5,899 nt of DNA from Candidatus Scybalocola fimicaballi (lineage in GTDB: Bacteria; Bacteroidota; Bacteroidia; Bacteroidales; Paludibacteraceae): positions 1 to 5,899 of the forward strand of contig DCIP01000094.1 in assembly GCA_002317115.1 (NCBI GenBank), in the 5' to 3' direction. The notes beneath the pieces were generated by a model. It ran no database searches. It was given only the letters and a program-made list of their open reading frames with translations, and was not told the origin of the DNA. Positions 4,817 through 5,899 of this stretch are shown in pieces (the first letter of the stretch is position 1; each line of letters opens with the position of its first letter). Both the position numbers and the translations under genes were made by a program.

Positions 4817-5839
4817 TTACTCAACGATCATTACCCAACCGTGCTTGTCCTCGATCTCTCCGTACTGGATACCACGGATAGTCTTGTAAAGCTTCTCGCT
4901 GATTGGTCCAGGTGTGCCGTTCTTAGCGATGACGTAGCTCTTGCCAGCGTCTGGATCATCAATGCGTGAGATAGGGCTGATTACGGCAGCTGTACCACAT
5001 GCACCAGCCTCCTCCATTGTCTCAAGCTCCTCGATAGGAATTGCTCTCTGCTCAACCTTCAAACCAAGATCCTTTGCGATCTGCATCAAACTGTTGTTTG
5101 TGATAGAAGGAAGGATTGAAGTCGACTTTGGAGTGATATATGTATTGTTCTTGATTCCGAAGAAGTTAGCTGCACCAGCCTCGTCGATATATTTCTTCTC
5201 CTTAGCGTCAAGGTAGAACTCACAAGAGTAACCAAGATCGTGAGCACTCTTGTTAGCCAAAAGGCTGGCAGCGTAGTTACCACCTACCTTGTAGATACCT
5301 GTTCCAAGAGGAGCTGAACGGTCGTACTTACGAGTAACGACGTATGGAGTTGTAGCGAAACCACCCTTGAAGTATGGACCTACTGGAGTTACGAACATCA
5401 TACATAGGTATTCAGTAGAAGGGCGAACACCTACCTGTGCACCGATACCGATAAACAAAGGACGGATATACAATGAAGCACCACTCTCGTAAGGTGGAAT
5501 GAAACGCTCGTTAAGCTTAACAACCTTCTTCACCATCTCGATGAACTTCTCAGTAGGAAGCTCAGGCATCAAAATACCCTGGCAAGTGTGCTGAAGACGC
5601 TCTGCGTTTGCCTGTGGGCGGAAGACGCGGATCTTACCGTCTTTGCATCTGTAAGCCTTCAAACCTTCGAATGCCTCCTGTCCGTAGTGTAGGCAAGTAG
5701 CAGCCATGTGGATGTTCAATGTCTCCTCTGAGCTAACCTCGATCTCGCCCCATTTGCCATCTCTCCAATAGCAACGAACATTATAATCTGTCTTTCTATA
5801 GCCAAATCCCAAATTTGACCAATCAAGTGTATCAGCCAT
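4817..5839 (-). CDS. ilvE: Branched-chain amino acid aminotransferase (class IV PLP enzyme)
   Basis: A 340-residue cytosolic enzyme that exchanges the amino group between Leu, Ile or Val and 2-oxoglutarate, the last step of branched-chain amino acid synthesis and the first of their breakdown. Its fold-type IV motifs are complete: HYGQEAFEGLKAY (51-63), SLYIRPL (122-128) with R126 as a likely PLP-phosphate contact, and GIYKVGGNYAAS (181-192), in which K184 should form the Schiff base. DEAGAANFFG (219-228) holds the cofactor-ring Glu E220, and CGTAAVISPI (281-290) is the loop that binds the phosphate. Length and motif spacing fit the longer BCAT type (mammalian and many Bacteroidetes enzymes) rather than the shorter E. 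coli IlvE. The CXXC redox switch of human BCAT is absent. The start ATG at 5839 begins MADTLDW, has no Shine-Dalgarno sequence and lies about 30 bases after the predicted transcription start. It is transcribed alone, convergent with the symporter operon. Confidence 0.96.
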   Translation of the reverse strand: MADTLDWSNLGFGYRKTDYNVRCYWRDGKWGEIEVSSEETLNIHMAATCLHYGQEAFEGLKAYRCKDGKIRVFRPQANAERLQHTCQGILMPELPTEKFIEMVKKVVKLNERFIPPYESGASLYIRPLFIGIGAQVGVRPSTEYLCMMFVTPVGPYFKGGFATTPYVVTRKYDRSAPLGTGIYKVGGNYAASLLANKSAHDLGYSCEFYLDAKEKKYIDEAGAANFFGIKNNTYITPKSTSILPSITNNSLMQIAKDLGLKVEQRAIPIEELETMEEAGACGTAAVISPISRIDDPDAGKSYVIAKNGTPGPISEKLYKTIRGIQYGEIEDKHGWVMIVE

Positions 5840-5874
5840 AATTTTTCTAATTTATGAATTTCATTACTTTCCTA

Positions 5875-5882
5875 CAAAAATA
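5875..5882 (-). promoter_or_regulatory. -7 promoter box of ilvE
   Basis: On the minus strand this is TATTTTTG, a full match to the -7 consensus TAnnTTTG, 35 bases before the ilvE start codon. The expected -33 element would fall at about base 5902 and so lies outside the window. The leader is A/T-rich and shows no attenuator hairpin or Leu/Ile/Val-rich leader peptide. Confidence 0.65.
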
Positions 5883-5899
5883 ACGACTTTTTTAGAATG

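Noticed and set aside
5847..5864. Five-codon upstream frame (MKFIN, stop) in the ilvE leader, a possible attenuator peptide
   Set aside because: It starts only about four bases from the predicted transcription start, has a single branched-chain codon, and no terminator/antiterminator hairpins follow it.

Overview
The window looks like a stretch of a Bacteroidales chromosome, most plausibly Prevotella or a close relative. The reasons are four matches to the Bacteroidetes -7 promoter element TAnnTTTG just upstream of start codons, A-rich leaders that mostly lack a Shine-Dalgarno sequence, a tRNA gene without an encoded CCA end, and a DUF4369/TlpA-type lipoprotein. No insertion sequence, phage gene, CRISPR array or defence system was seen. 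This is mainly housekeeping sequence with a few unusual details.

Layout. Bases 1-68 hold the 3' end of a plus-strand gene, possibly a beta-carbonic anhydrase. It converges across a strong bidirectional hairpin terminator (94-123) on a minus-strand GT4-type glycosyltransferase (132-1265). A 178-base gap with a promoter and a 9-bp hairpin separates this from tRNA-Leu(CAG) (1444-1526, plus). The tRNA converges on a minus-strand lipoprotein (1575-2672) with a DUF4369 domain and a thioredoxin fold that has lost its CXXC. A compact divergent promoter region (2673-2819) then leads into a LeuT-like sodium:amino-acid symporter (2820-4634, plus). A 35-residue single-span protein (4638-4745) follows and is probably a MetS-type small subunit. 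A 15-bp terminator (4764-4797) is shared with the convergent branched-chain aminotransferase ilvE (4817-5839, minus), whose -7 box lies at the right edge.

How the genes relate. The symporter and its small partner form a tight two-gene operon, and the small gene's strong ribosome binding site lies inside the symporter's last codons. The symporter keeps almost all LeuT sodium- and substrate-site residues, so uptake of a hydrophobic amino acid is likely. The neighbouring ilvE handles Leu/Ile/Val transamination; a functional link is only suggested, because the two units are separately transcribed. The glycosyltransferase, the tRNA and the lipoprotein appear to be independent single-gene units.

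Most notable signals: (1) three short arrays of degenerate 7-base repeats, five units each, all at 3' ends of convergent genes, one of which encodes the C-terminus of the glycosyltransferase; (2) an insert of about 100 residues in the last extracytoplasmic loop of the symporter that resembles a barrel-sandwich (biotinyl/lipoyl-like) fold; (3) the tiny coupled small-subunit gene; (4) a thioredoxin-fold lipoprotein without its catalytic cysteines; (5) an A-C mismatch in the T-stem of tRNA-Leu.
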